Source of the DNA: Lachnospiraceae bacterium UBA7182
Lineage (GTDB): Bacteria > Bacillota > Clostridia > Lachnospirales > Lachnospiraceae
NCBI GenBank assembly: GCA_002491115.1
Contig: DKVI01000033.1
Span: 44,594 to 92,430 of the forward strand
Length of the DNA: 47,837 nt
Reading direction: 5' to 3'
The position numbers were made by a program, and so were the translations under genes. Shown here piece by piece: positions 17,301 to 25,601 of the stretch (positions are counted from its first letter, which is position 1; each line of letters opens with the position of its first letter). Below the pieces are notes generated by a model, which did no database searches, was not told the origin of the DNA, and saw only the letters and a list, made by a program, of their open reading frames with translations.

Positions 17301-17819
17301 GACGGAGAATACGCGGTGATTGGCGGCATGATCGCCTCCAAAAAAGCCAAGGCAACTAAAACCAATAAGATGATGGCTTTTATCACCATAGAAGATCTGG
17401 TAGGTTCGGTGGAAGTGATCGTGTTTCCCAGGGACTATGAGAAAAATATACGATTTCTGAATGTGGACAGCAAAGTATTCATAAGCGGAAGAGTTTCTTC
17501 AGAAGAAGATAAGGCCAGCAAACTGATTCTGGAACGGCTCATGCCTTTTGAAACCATTCAAAAAGAGCTGTGGATTCAGTTTGAGGATATGGAGACATAT
17601 AAAGGACGGGAGCAGGAACTGTACCGCGCGCTTTTGGAAAGCGAGGGAGGGGACAGTGTAATTGTCTATGTAAATAAAGAAAAAAAGAAGAAGATCCTTC
17701 CGCCTGGCCGGAATGTGCGGATAGATTCTGAGCTTTTAAACAGTCTGTATGAAAAATTTGGAAAAAAAAATGTAAAAGCTGTTGAGAAGCGTATTGAAAA
17801 TGTCGCCGAAATGAATTAA
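14340..17819 (+). CDS. dnaE: DNA polymerase III alpha subunit, DnaE type
   Basis: This 1159-residue replicative polymerase extends DNA; in Firmicutes DnaE works beside PolC, mainly on the lagging strand. It starts with the PHP domain (FVHLHVHTEYSLLDGSNK, residues 3-20, and AITDHGAMYG). The palm holds GPGRGSAAGSLVSYTLG and the catalytic PDIDIDF with aspartates at 397, 399 and 401. The fingers region includes ISLYRPGPMDFIPQYIRGK. A helix-hairpin-helix segment and a C-terminal OB fold (about residues 1000-1080, GGMIASKKAKATKTNKMMAF) follow. ATG 14340 has only a weak GGGGGA site. A TATAAT at 14287-14292 may be its -10 box. It heads a likely operon with pfkA, a methyltransferase gene and an ATPase gene. 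Confidence 0.97.
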   Translation: MDFVHLHVHTEYSLLDGSNKIKEYVSRVKELGMTSAAITDHGAMYGVIDFYKEAKAQDIKPIIGCEVYVAPGSRFDKETSGGEDRYYHLVLLAENNEGYQNLMKIVSSGFTEGFYYRPRVDKEILRKYHEGIIALSACLAGEIPRYIEKGQYEAACQAAREYEEIFGKGNFFLELQDHGIPQQKQVNQALIRMSRELAIELTATNDVHYTYEEDVKPHDILLCLQTGKRLADEDRMRYEGGQYYVKSPQEMERLFPYASQALANTVKIADRCHVEIEFGVTKLPKYDVPDGYTSWEYLNKLCREGFDRRYPEDDGSLKEQLAYELSIIQKMGYVDYFLIVWDFIKFARDHGIAVGPGRGSAAGSLVSYTLGITNIDPARYQLLFERFLNPERVSMPDIDIDFCFERRQEVIDYVVRKYGPDRVVQIVTFGTLAARGVLRDVGRVMDLPYAFVDSIAKMVPQELNITLDKALMMNPEFKSLYETNEQVKELVDMSKRLEGLPRHTSMHAAGVVISQKAVVEYVPLSKAQDGSITTQFTMTTLEKLGLLKMDFLGLRTLTVIQNAVKLAKKSKNVDIDIEKIDYNDKKVLDSLGTGRTDGVFQLESTGMKNFIKELKPQSLEDIIAGISLYRPGPMDFIPQYIRGKNHPETITYDCPELEPILKPTYGCIVYQEQVMQIVQTLAGYTLGRSDLVRRAMSKKKASVMQKERQNFVYGNEQEHVPGCIARGIPEATANKIYDEMIDFAKYAFNKSHAAAYAVVAYQTAWLKYYYPVEFMAALMTSVIDNASKVSEYILTCRQMGIKVLAPDINESDGVFSVSGGSIRYGLNAIKSVGRPVIAQIIEERKNGPFQDLGDFTERISGKDINKRTVENFIKSGAFDSFPANRRQMMMVYAQMMDQAVQKKKTDLAGQMSLFDFVPEEEKKAFKIQIPPVEEYRKEDLLAFEKEVLGFYISGHPLEEYEEQWRKKITHVTTDFLPPEEGEEPKVRDGEYAVIGGMIASKKAKATKTNKMMAFITIEDLVGSVEVIVFPRDYEKNIRFLNVDSKVFISGRVSSEEDKASKLILERLMPFETIQKELWIQFEDMETYKGREQELYRALLESEGGDSVIVYVNKEKKKKILPPGRNVRIDSELLNSLYEKFGKKNVKAVEKRIENVAEMN

Positions 17820-17875
17820 AATTAAATCAGCTATCAGGTACGAGAATCGAGCATCAAATATTTGCGGAGGAAAAC

Positions 17876-18847
17876 ATGGCGAAGGAAATCAACACAATCG
17901 GAGTTTTGACAAGCGGCGGCGACGCACCAGGTATGAACGCGGCTATTCGTGCAGTTGTAAGAAAAGCATATGCGAACGGCAAACAAGTGAAAGGAATCCG
18001 CAGAGGCTATCAGGGGCTTCTGGAAGAAGATATTTTTGATTTGGGAAGATCGTCGGTAGGCGATATTATGGATAAAGGCGGAACGATTCTGTTCACAGCC
18101 CGCTGCTCTGAATTCCGTACGGAAGAGGGACAGAAGAAAGGAGCTGAGATCTGCAGAAAGCACGGGATCGACGGGCTTGTAGTGATCGGCGGTGACGGAT
18201 CTTTTGCGGGCGCCCAGAAGCTGGCTGCTCTCGGGATCAATACGGTAGGCGTGCCGGGAACCATTGACCTGGATATCGCCTGTACCGAGTATACCATAGG
18301 CTTTGATACGGCGGTCAATACGGCCATGACGGCCATTGACAAGGTACGCGACACGTCTACTTCCCATGAGCGGTGCAGTATCATTGAGGTAATGGGCAGA
18401 AACGCCGGCTATATTGCTTTGTGGTGCGGAATCGCCAACGGCGCGGAGGCCATCCTGCTGCCGGAGAATTACGATTATGACGAGCAGAGAATCATCAACG
18501 ATATAATCGCAAAAAGAAAAATGGGGAAAAAGCACTATATCATTATCAACGCGGAAGGTATCGGCCACTCCACCTCCATGGCAAGAAGAATCGAGGCGGC
18601 TACCGGTATGGAGACCCGCGCGACGATCCTGGGCTACATGCAGCGCGGCGGAAGCCCCACCTGCCGGGACCGTGTATATGCCACCATGATGGGCGGCATG
18701 GCTGTGGATCTGCTCTGTGAAGGAAGGAGCAACCGGGTTGTAGGCTACCGGAACGGAGAATTTAAAGACTTTGATATTGACGAAGCGCTGGTTATGAATA
18801 AGGGTGTGGAGTCTTATATGGTTCAGATGTCTGAGGCTATGTCATAG
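17876..18847 (+). CDS. pfkA: ATP-dependent 6-phosphofructokinase
   Basis: PfkA phosphorylates fructose 6-phosphate to the 1,6-bisphosphate, the committing step of glycolysis. The 323 residues match the bacterial enzyme in length. The ATP site shows TSGGDAPGMN (12-21) and GGDGS (105-109), and the catalytic loop is PGTID (127-131) with Asp131. Glycine in GGDGS and in PGTID points to ATP rather than pyrophosphate as donor. The usual Asn after the catalytic Asp is Leu here (TIDLDIACTEYTIGF), a variant I associate with this group of Clostridia. MGRNAGYIAL and the effector-site region are present. GCGGAGG precedes the ATG. It follows dnaE by 56 bases and precedes the methyltransferase gene by 2. 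Confidence 0.97.
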   Translation: MAKEINTIGVLTSGGDAPGMNAAIRAVVRKAYANGKQVKGIRRGYQGLLEEDIFDLGRSSVGDIMDKGGTILFTARCSEFRTEEGQKKGAEICRKHGIDGLVVIGGDGSFAGAQKLAALGINTVGVPGTIDLDIACTEYTIGFDTAVNTAMTAIDKVRDTSTSHERCSIIEVMGRNAGYIALWCGIANGAEAILLPENYDYDEQRIINDIIAKRKMGKKHYIIINAEGIGHSTSMARRIEAATGMETRATILGYMQRGGSPTCRDRVYATMMGGMAVDLLCEGRSNRVVGYRNGEFKDFDIDEALVMNKGVESYMVQMSEAMS

Positions 18848-18849
18848 AT

Positions 18850-19626
18850 ATGATCACAAGCGTATCCAATCCGCAGGTGAAACATCTGCAGCAGCTTGCC
18901 AAAAAGGCAAAAGTAAGAAATGAAGAGGGCGTTTTCCTGGCGGAAGGCATCAAGATGTTTCGGGAAGCGCCCAAAGATAAAATACAGAACGTATATATCT
19001 CCAAAAGCCTGTACGAAGAAAAAGGACAGGCTTTTCTTGACGGGATGGAAGCACAGGTGCTTGACGACCGGGTGTTTGCGTCTGTCAGCGATACAAAGAC
19101 GCCCCAGGGAATCCTGTGTGTGATCAGGCAGTTTCGATACTGTATGGAAGATATTTTAAAAAAGGATAAACCGCTTCTTCTGGCCCTGGAGAATCTGCAG
19201 GACCCGGGCAATGTAGGGACGATCCTTCGGACGGCGGAAGGGGCCGGGGCAGATGCAGTCCTGTTAAGCCGGGGCTGTGTGGATATGTACAATCCCAAGA
19301 CGATTCGTTCTACCATGGGCTCCGTCTACCGGGTTCCCTTTGTCTATACAGATGACCTGGAAAGAATGCTGACATTTTTAAAGGAGCGGGGGATTCATAT
19401 ATATGCGGCGCACTTAAAAGGCAGGCGGTATTATGATGAGGAAGACTACCGCTGCGGGTGCGCGTTCCTGATCGGAAACGAAGGGAATGGGCTGAGCGAA
19501 CGTGTAAGTGCCTGCGCGGACACCCTGATCCGCATTCCCATGGAAGGCCGGGTGGAATCCCTGAATGCGGCCGTGTCCGCTTCCATACTGGTCTATGAGG
19601 CTTTCCGGCAGAGGTTACGGCAGTAA
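18850..19626 (+). CDS. SpoU/TrmH-family RNA 2'-O-methyltransferase
   Basis: SPOUT-class enzymes methylate the 2'-OH of a ribose in rRNA or tRNA using S-adenosylmethionine. The three motifs are clear in this 258-residue protein: motif 1 NLQDPGNVGTILRTAEG, motif 2 FLIGNEGNGLS, and motif 3 RIPMEGRVESLNAAVSASIL, which builds the trefoil knot and cofactor pocket. The N-terminal 100 residues (ITSVSNPQVKHLQQL and onward) are the substrate-binding domain typical of the 23S rRNA methylating branch. The target nucleotide cannot be assigned. The start lies 2 bases after the pfkA stop, so the two are surely co-transcribed. Confidence 0.94.
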   Translation: MITSVSNPQVKHLQQLAKKAKVRNEEGVFLAEGIKMFREAPKDKIQNVYISKSLYEEKGQAFLDGMEAQVLDDRVFASVSDTKTPQGILCVIRQFRYCMEDILKKDKPLLLALENLQDPGNVGTILRTAEGAGADAVLLSRGCVDMYNPKTIRSTMGSVYRVPFVYTDDLERMLTFLKERGIHIYAAHLKGRRYYDEEDYRCGCAFLIGNEGNGLSERVSACADTLIRIPMEGRVESLNAAVSASILVYEAFRQRLRQ

Positions 19627-19655
19627 ACGGCTGCATGACAGAGGAGGCAACGGCT

Positions 19656-20408
19656 GTGGAAGACAGATTTATCAGAGAGATCTATATCGACTGGGACAAG
19701 ATTGCGGAACACAGTTATCTTCGGGATATTCCGGCGCTTCAGTTCAAAGGCAGACTGTCTTTTGATAAAAATGTTACTTTTTTTGTGGGCGAAAACGGGT
19801 CCGGGAAATCGACGCTTCTGGAAGCGATTGCGGTTGCCTGGGGTTTTAATCCGGAAGGCGGGACAAGGAATTACAGTTTTTCCACTTTCGATTCTCATTC
19901 GGAGCTTCATGAGGCCATCCGTATGGTACGGGGCATCCATAAGCCGTATGGAAATTATTTTTTAAGGGCGGAGAGTTTTTATAATGTGGCCAGTAAAGCG
20001 GAAGAGTACAGAGACGGGGATAAACCGGAGATTTATTACAGACGTTATGGAGGAAGATCCCTTCATCAGCAGTCTCATGGGGAGAGCTTTCTCGCGCTGA
20101 TACAGGGAAATTTTACAGAGGACGGGCTTTATATTCTGGACGAGCCGGAAGCGGCGCTGTCGCCCCAGAGGCAGCTTACGCTGCTGATCGAGATCGACAG
20201 GCTTTCCAGGGGCGGGGCGCAGTTTCTGATTGTCAGCCATTCGCCCATTCTTCTGGGGCTTCCGGGCGCAAGAATTCTGACCTTTGATGACGGAGTGCTC
20301 CATCCCTGCAGCTATCTGGAGACAGAGAGCTATCAGGTGACGGAGATGTTCATCAACAACCGGGAATATTTTCTGAAAAGGCTCTTGTCAGAGGACGGAC
20401 ATGTCTGA
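19656..20408 (+). CDS. AAA/ABC-type ATPase of unknown function
   Basis: The 250-residue protein is a stand-alone ABC-like ATPase. Walker A is GENGSGKS (45-52), a signature-like SHGES lies at about 140-144, Walker B is LYILDEPE (158-165), and the switch histidine is in VSHSPILL (His195). It lacks membrane segments and the long coiled coil of SMC proteins. Proteins of this short type have no assigned role; they resemble the ATPase part of nucleic-acid-associated ABC proteins. GTG 19656 is preferred because GAGGAGG ends 8 bases upstream; an in-frame ATG at 19635 has no ribosome binding site. It follows the methyltransferase gene and overlaps the facing kinase gene by 21 bases. Confidence 0.88.
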   Translation: MEDRFIREIYIDWDKIAEHSYLRDIPALQFKGRLSFDKNVTFFVGENGSGKSTLLEAIAVAWGFNPEGGTRNYSFSTFDSHSELHEAIRMVRGIHKPYGNYFLRAESFYNVASKAEEYRDGDKPEIYYRRYGGRSLHQQSHGESFLALIQGNFTEDGLYILDEPEAALSPQRQLTLLIEIDRLSRGGAQFLIVSHSPILLGLPGARILTFDDGVLHPCSYLETESYQVTEMFINNREYFLKRLLSEDGHV

Positions 20409-22517
20409 TGTCCGTTTCTGGTGCAGCGTCTTTTCAATCAGGTCTAACAGTTCCGGATAGTCTACAGGTTTGGCTATGTGTGCATCCATACCGCTTTCGC
20501 GGGATCTGCGCCGGTCTTCTTCAAAAGCGTTAGATGACACAGCGATGATGGGAATCGCACGAAGGATAGGATCTTTGAGCCCGCGGATGGCTTTGGCGGC
20601 CTCATACCCATCCATAACAGGCATTTGAATATCCATCAGCACAAGGGAATATTCTCCTGGCCTGGAATGGCTGATCTTATCTACGGCAACGCTGCCATCC
20701 ATGGCGGTATCTACGATAAATCCCATCTCCTTGATCAGTTCCGTCTCAATCTCCAGATTCAGTTCATTATCTTCCACAAGAAGGATCTTGTATGTTCCGG
20801 ATGCGTTAAAAGAGAAAGGGCTGTTGCCTGAAGCGGGAGCAAAAGGTTTGTCCAGTATACGCAGGCTGATGGTGACAGTAAACCGGCTGCCTTTGCCAAC
20901 CTGGCTGAATACTTCGATTGTTCCGCCCATCATGTTTATAATATTTTTAGCGATTGTAAGCCCCAGTCCGGTACCTGCGATACCGCTTGCAGTCGTATTT
21001 TTTTCCCGTTCAAAAGCGTCAAACATATGTGCCTGGAATTCCTCGCTGATACCGACCCCGTTGTCTTCTATGAGGAACTGATAGACTGCGTACTGTCTGG
21101 ACGATTCTTCTGATTCTGTGACGCTGACCCTTACGCGGCCTCCGGGATTCGTGTATTTGACGGCATTTCCTGCCAGACTTAAAAGGACCTGACGGAGCCG
21201 CTCCTGATCGCTTTGGACTTCCGGATGTGTAAGATTCGCATAGTCTGTCAGAAGCACTATGTCTTTTGCAACCGCCTGGGGCAGTAAAGTCCTGTGAATT
21301 TCCTCCATAAGTTTTGGTAATGAGCATTCGTGTTCCTCTATATGAGCATTACCGGACTCCATCCAGGAGATTTCCAGAACGTCATTGACCAGGCCAAGCA
21401 GTTGACTTTCCGCCGCTTCAATTTTGTCCAGGTAGTGGAGGAGCTTATCGGGGTTATTTATATGGTTTTTTGCAAGGGCGGTGAAGCCGGAAATTGCATT
21501 GAGAGGCGTACGCATATCATGGGACATATTGGAAAGGAATGTGTTCCTTGCCATATTGGCAAGCCGCGCATGGTTCAGCGCGTCTTCCAGAATCTTTTTC
21601 TTTTGCATTTCATCCTGGATTTCGTCATCTACTTTCCGACATCCTAGGACAACCTGGGAGATATGGCTTTTCGCCCCCACATTTACAATGCGAAGCTGTA
21701 AATACTGTATTTCTTCTTCCTGGCGGGTGCGGTAATTCACATAGTAAGTTTTATCTTCCGTGAGCTTCTTTTTGATCTGCTCCGGGCTGATGGCCTCTAA
21801 AACAGTCTGGCAGTCTTCAGGATAGACCCAGGTGCTGATATAATCCTGGATAAATTGTCGGTATCCAAGTGTATTACAACTTTCGGGGAACTGGTATTTG
21901 GTACGGCTGCTCTGACGATAGATCATGACATTGTCCGAGTCCAGATTGATATAAAGGATGGATTCATAATTAACGCTGAGCCCTTCAATTACTTCCAAAC
22001 GGCGCAGGTGTTCCTGGTTGATGGCATTCTGTTCGGCGATCAGCCGGTTCTGCTTTTCTGTTGCGTCGGCAACGAACACATAGAAAAGGTCTCCAGTCGA
22101 TTCACTGTGCATAAAATGACCATAGTCTTCAATCCAGCGGATCTGTCCGTCCTTGCAGATGATCCGGTATTCCACATAGTCCAGGTCATACTGGCTGGCG
22201 GCAATCTGTTCCTGGATACTTTTTTCTACGGCTTCCAACTCTTCCGGGTGTACGATGCCTTTAAAGGAATTGCCGGTTAGCTGCCGGAACTCTTCCATCG
22301 TATCGCATTTAAAGATTCTGAGCATGGCGGTGTTGGCATAGAGGATAGTCTCTTCTTCGTCTGCATGGTAGATAAAAAATCCGCCGGGCATGTTGTCCGT
22401 GAACGCTTTCAGTGCGCCGGCTGTGTGTGTGGACCCCTGAAGGCCTTCTTCAGGAAGATCCAGCGCGGATAAGATATATTCTATGATACTTTCTTCTGTT
22501 TTTATTCTGCTGTGCAA
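20388..22517 (-). CDS. soluble hybrid histidine kinase with PAS domains and receiver
   Basis: This 709-residue signalling protein has no membrane segment, so it should sense something inside the cell. Residues about 35-155 form a PAS fold with PAC (GGFFIYHADEEETILYANTA, then IICKDGQIRWIEDYGHF); a second, poorer PAS-like region covers about 180-295. The HisKA helix carries the phosphoacceptor His333 (NMSHDMRTPLNAISGF). The ATPase domain has the N box at Asn451, DNGVGIS at 485-491 and GTGLGL at 515-520. A C-terminal receiver (KILLVEDNELN) has Asp629 in VLMDIQMPVMDG. No output domain or separate regulator is adjacent. The start is TTG 22517 with AGGGGAG upstream. It is convergent with the ATPase gene. 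Confidence 0.95.
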   Translation of the reverse strand: MHSRIKTEESIIEYILSALDLPEEGLQGSTHTAGALKAFTDNMPGGFFIYHADEEETILYANTAMLRIFKCDTMEEFRQLTGNSFKGIVHPEELEAVEKSIQEQIAASQYDLDYVEYRIICKDGQIRWIEDYGHFMHSESTGDLFYVFVADATEKQNRLIAEQNAINQEHLRRLEVIEGLSVNYESILYINLDSDNVMIYRQSSRTKYQFPESCNTLGYRQFIQDYISTWVYPEDCQTVLEAISPEQIKKKLTEDKTYYVNYRTRQEEEIQYLQLRIVNVGAKSHISQVVLGCRKVDDEIQDEMQKKKILEDALNHARLANMARNTFLSNMSHDMRTPLNAISGFTALAKNHINNPDKLLHYLDKIEAAESQLLGLVNDVLEISWMESGNAHIEEHECSLPKLMEEIHRTLLPQAVAKDIVLLTDYANLTHPEVQSDQERLRQVLLSLAGNAVKYTNPGGRVRVSVTESEESSRQYAVYQFLIEDNGVGISEEFQAHMFDAFEREKNTTASGIAGTGLGLTIAKNIINMMGGTIEVFSQVGKGSRFTVTISLRILDKPFAPASGNSPFSFNASGTYKILLVEDNELNLEIETELIKEMGFIVDTAMDGSVAVDKISHSRPGEYSLVLMDIQMPVMDGYEAAKAIRGLKDPILRAIPIIAVSSNAFEEDRRRSRESGMDAHIAKPVDYPELLDLIEKTLHQKRTSDMSVL

Positions 22518-22582
22518 GTTTCATCTCCCCTTTCTGCAACCACCAGTTCAATCATACCATTTCAGCTTCGTTTTGTCATCAC

Positions 22583-24907
22583 TCAAAGGAAAAAAATATG
22601 ACAGATTCCCTTATATATGGCGGTAAAGAGGATGCAGGCAAGCATTCCGGCGGCTGTAGGCAGCAGTGCGGCCAGAAAAGTCCATTGCCAGCTTCTTGTT
22701 TCCTTTCGTATCGTCAGGAGTGTGGTGGAGCAGGGCCAGTGCATCAGGGAGAACAGCATAAAGTTTATGGCAGTGACAAGGGTCCAGCCATGTGCCGTAA
22801 GCAAAAGGCGCATCTGTGTAAGATCACTCATGTCCATCAGGCTGCCTTGGGACAGGTAGGCCATAAGGATGATGGGCATGACGATCTCATTGGCCGGGAA
22901 TCCCAGAATAAAAGCGGTCAGGATCACGCCGTCCAGGCCCATCAGGTGTCCCAGCGGTTCCAGCAGAGAAGCAAAGACAGTAAGCAGACTGGAACCGCCG
23001 ATACAAATATTGGCCATACACCAGATCAGGAATCCGGCGGGAGCCGCCACTGCGACTGCTCTGCCCAGGACGAATAAAGTCCGGTCAAAGACAGAGCGGA
23101 CCAGCACGGTGCCGATCTGGGGTCTGCGGTAAGGCGGAAGTTCCAGCGTAAAAGAGGAAGGCATTCCTTTCAGCAGCGTGGCAGACAGCAGCCGGGTGAC
23201 CGCGAAAGTCATCCCAATGCCCAACAGAATGATCAAAGTCAAAAGAAAAGCCGATAAAAGGGAAGATGTGATGCCCGTCCCGGTGCCTGAAAAGAAAATG
23301 GCAAGTAAAGCGATCAGGGTGGGAAATTTACCGTTGCAGGGCACAAAACTGTTTGTCAGGACAGCCAGCAGACGTTCTCTGGGAGAATCAATGATGCGAC
23401 ATCCGGTTACGCCTGCCGCGTTGCATCCGAATCCCATACACATAGTTAAGGATTGTTTGCCGCAGGCACGGCAGCACTGGAAAGGACGATCCAGGTTGTA
23501 GGCGATCCGCGGCAGATAACCGACGTCTTCCAGAAGAGTAAAAAGCGGGAAAAAAATGGCCATCGGGGGGAGCATGACAGCGACAACCCAGGCAGCCACT
23601 TTAAAGATTCCCAGGATGCATACGTCATGCAGAAGCTTTGGTACATGGAGAAAAACAAAAAGCTGACTGAGTAAATCCAGTATATGAAATAGAAAAGCAG
23701 ACAGCGCCCGGGAAGGATAATTGGCTCCGACGATGGTCAGCCACAGGAGGAATGCCAGCAACAGGAGCATGGAGCAGTAGCCGTACTTTCGTCCGGTCAG
23801 CACCTGATCCAGCTTTTGGTCCATGGACGGACAGGTCTGCCGGCTGCTCTTAACCACACCTTTACAGACGGATTCTGCCGTAGTTATAAGCGCGGTCGCG
23901 ATCAGATCCGGAAGTGTTTCTTTATGGATATTTTGTTCTCTTAAAAGCGTATCTGCTTTTTTTAGAGCCTGTCGGATCATGTTGTCCTCCGGGGAAGAAA
24001 TTTCCGTAAATTCGGGTAAAAAATCCTGTTCCAGAAGCCGTAAGCCAAGCCGGCGTGCAAGGAGCGGGTCATCTGTCTGTTTCATAAGGACAGGTATAAG
24101 AAGACCGACGGCGTCTTCTACCGGTTTTGGATAGGAAACGGTAAAAGGATCTTCCGGGGATTCTTTATGAACAGTCTGCTCTATGGCCTTTTGGAGTACA
24201 TCAAGGCTTTTTCTGTTTCGTGCGGATGTTCCCACTACAGGGACATGAAGACGCCGGGATAAAAGATCGGTATTGATCCGAATGCCTTTGCGGGAGGCTT
24301 CATCCATCAGGTTGACGCACACAATGATCCTGGAAGTGATTTCCATGATCTGAAGGACCAGGTTTAAGTTGCGCTCCAGACAGGAAGCGTCACAGACGAC
24401 TACGACTGCGTCGGGCGCTTCCAGACAGAGAAAATCTCTGGCTGCTTCTTCTTCCGCCGAGTGGGCTTTCAAAGAGTAGGTTCCCGGAATATCTACAAGC
24501 GTATAGGTTTCGCCCTGATACTGGTAAGTGCCCCGGGCGCTGGATACGGTTTTGCCCGGCCAGTTTCCCGTATGCTGCCGCATGCCGGTAAGACTGTTGA
24601 AGATCGTGCTTTTCCCCACATTGGGGTTTCCGGCCAGGGCGATGGTTCTATGAGTCGGCGCTTTGGGGAAAGGGTCTGTCTCTACGATGATATCCTGTGC
24701 GTCTTTGGCTCTGATGGCGATCACGGTTCCACGGATCAGATAGGCGCCTGGATCACCCAGGGGGCTTTTCCCAAGGCACTGAACTTTCGTATGTTCCACA
24801 AGACCCAGGTCCAGGAACCGCCGTCTCATACTTCCCGCTGCCGTAAGATATTTTACTGTGGCCCATTGTCCGGGCTTTAGCTGGCTTAAATTGTGCAGAT
24901 CGTCCAT
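22583..24907 (-). CDS. feoB: ferrous iron transporter, FeoA-FeoB fusion
   Basis: FeoB is the membrane GTPase channel for ferrous iron uptake. Here its 774 residues begin with a complete FeoA-like SH3 domain (about 1-78: LSQLKPGQWATVKYL and IRAKDAQDIIVE) joined by a short linker to the G domain. G1 is GNPNVGKS (93-100), G3 DIPG (139-142), and G4 NLMD (199-202). After a helical segment, the membrane part from about residue 375 includes the two Gate-like repeats and about 10 hydrophobic segments. FeoA is normally a separate gene; fusions exist in some anaerobes. The start ATG follows CAGGAG. I saw no clear Fur box upstream. The gene is transcribed away from the ECF sigma gene. Confidence 0.96.
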   Translation of the reverse strand: MDDLHNLSQLKPGQWATVKYLTAAGSMRRRFLDLGLVEHTKVQCLGKSPLGDPGAYLIRGTVIAIRAKDAQDIIVETDPFPKAPTHRTIALAGNPNVGKSTIFNSLTGMRQHTGNWPGKTVSSARGTYQYQGETYTLVDIPGTYSLKAHSAEEEAARDFLCLEAPDAVVVVCDASCLERNLNLVLQIMEITSRIIVCVNLMDEASRKGIRINTDLLSRRLHVPVVGTSARNRKSLDVLQKAIEQTVHKESPEDPFTVSYPKPVEDAVGLLIPVLMKQTDDPLLARRLGLRLLEQDFLPEFTEISSPEDNMIRQALKKADTLLREQNIHKETLPDLIATALITTAESVCKGVVKSSRQTCPSMDQKLDQVLTGRKYGYCSMLLLLAFLLWLTIVGANYPSRALSAFLFHILDLLSQLFVFLHVPKLLHDVCILGIFKVAAWVVAVMLPPMAIFFPLFTLLEDVGYLPRIAYNLDRPFQCCRACGKQSLTMCMGFGCNAAGVTGCRIIDSPRERLLAVLTNSFVPCNGKFPTLIALLAIFFSGTGTGITSSLLSAFLLTLIILLGIGMTFAVTRLLSATLLKGMPSSFTLELPPYRRPQIGTVLVRSVFDRTLFVLGRAVAVAAPAGFLIWCMANICIGGSSLLTVFASLLEPLGHLMGLDGVILTAFILGFPANEIVMPIILMAYLSQGSLMDMSDLTQMRLLLTAHGWTLVTAINFMLFSLMHWPCSTTLLTIRKETRSWQWTFLAALLPTAAGMLACILFTAIYKGICHIFFL

Positions 24908-25005
24908 TTATAGCTCTCCTGACAGGTATATAATATCTAAAAAACTCTTATAACAGTTTATGAAGTACACGGACTGCAGGTTACAGAAAAAAATATAAAA
25001 ACCGT

Positions 25006-25032
25006 TGCAATTTTTTTCGTAATTACCGCGTC
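25006..25032 (+). promoter_or_regulatory. ECF-type promoter of the sigma factor gene
   Basis: TGCAAT (25006-25011) followed by a T-run, 17 bases, then CGTC (25029-25032) resembles the TGAAAC...CGTC pattern recognised by sigma-V/W/X/M-like factors. There is no sigma-A type pair at a proper distance here. It suggests that the sigma factor drives its own gene. Confidence 0.6.
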
Positions 25033-25087
25033 TAATAAGTGTAAAACAACATCGGCCGATGGATGAAAGAAAGGAGACTTGGACCAG

Positions 25088-25588
25088 GTGGAGCTTCTTG
25101 TGAAAAAAGCACAGCGGGGAGACGGCGAAGCTTTTATAGCACTCATAGAACAGAATAAGCAAAGTATGTATAAGGTTGCCAGAGGGTTTTTAAGAGAGGA
25201 AGAAGATGTGGCGGATGCGATGTCCCAGACAGTGCTGGACTGTTATGAGAAGATTGTTACGCTAAAGCAATGCTCTTATTTTAAGACCTGGATGATCCGG
25301 ATTCTGATCAATAACTGCAAGGATATGCTGCGCAGGAAAAAGGGAGATATTTCTCTTGAGACGGCGCCCGAAATAAAAGACCGGTCCTGTCAGGACGGCC
25401 TGCAGGGATTCCGGGAGATGGTTGCGCCGTTGGAAGCGAAGGATCAGAGCATTTTTATGCTGTATTATGTCTATGGGCTGAAAGTAAAGGAGATCGCAGC
25501 CTGTATGGAGATGAAGGAAAATACGGTCGCTTCACGGTTAAGGCGCGGGAAAGAAACACTGCGTAAAGAGATGGCCGTGGGCCGGTAG
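25088..25588 (+). CDS. ECF-type RNA polymerase sigma factor
   Basis: This 166-residue protein belongs to the extracytoplasmic-function group of sigma-70 factors. Region 2 is visible (AFIALIEQNKQSMYKVARGF, DVADAMSQTVLDCYEKI, YFKTWMIRILINNC), and region 4 carries a helix-turn-helix (VKEIAACMEMKENTVASRLRRG). The start is uncertain: GTG 25088 has AAGGAG 11 bases upstream, while TTG 25079 is only 2 bases from the same site. The next gene, 13 bases on, encodes a single-pass membrane protein that is probably its anti-sigma factor. An ECF-like promoter upstream suggests autoregulation. The stimulus is unknown; related factors respond to cell-envelope stress. Confidence 0.93.
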   Translation: MELLVKKAQRGDGEAFIALIEQNKQSMYKVARGFLREEEDVADAMSQTVLDCYEKIVTLKQCSYFKTWMIRILINNCKDMLRRKKGDISLETAPEIKDRSCQDGLQGFREMVAPLEAKDQSIFMLYYVYGLKVKEIAACMEMKENTVASRLRRGKETLRKEMAVGR

Positions 25589-25601
25589 AAAGGAGCTGCA
25601 C

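Noticed and set aside
24908..25005. Fur box upstream of the FeoAB gene
   Set aside because: The region is AT-rich, but no GATAATGATTATC-like palindrome was found.
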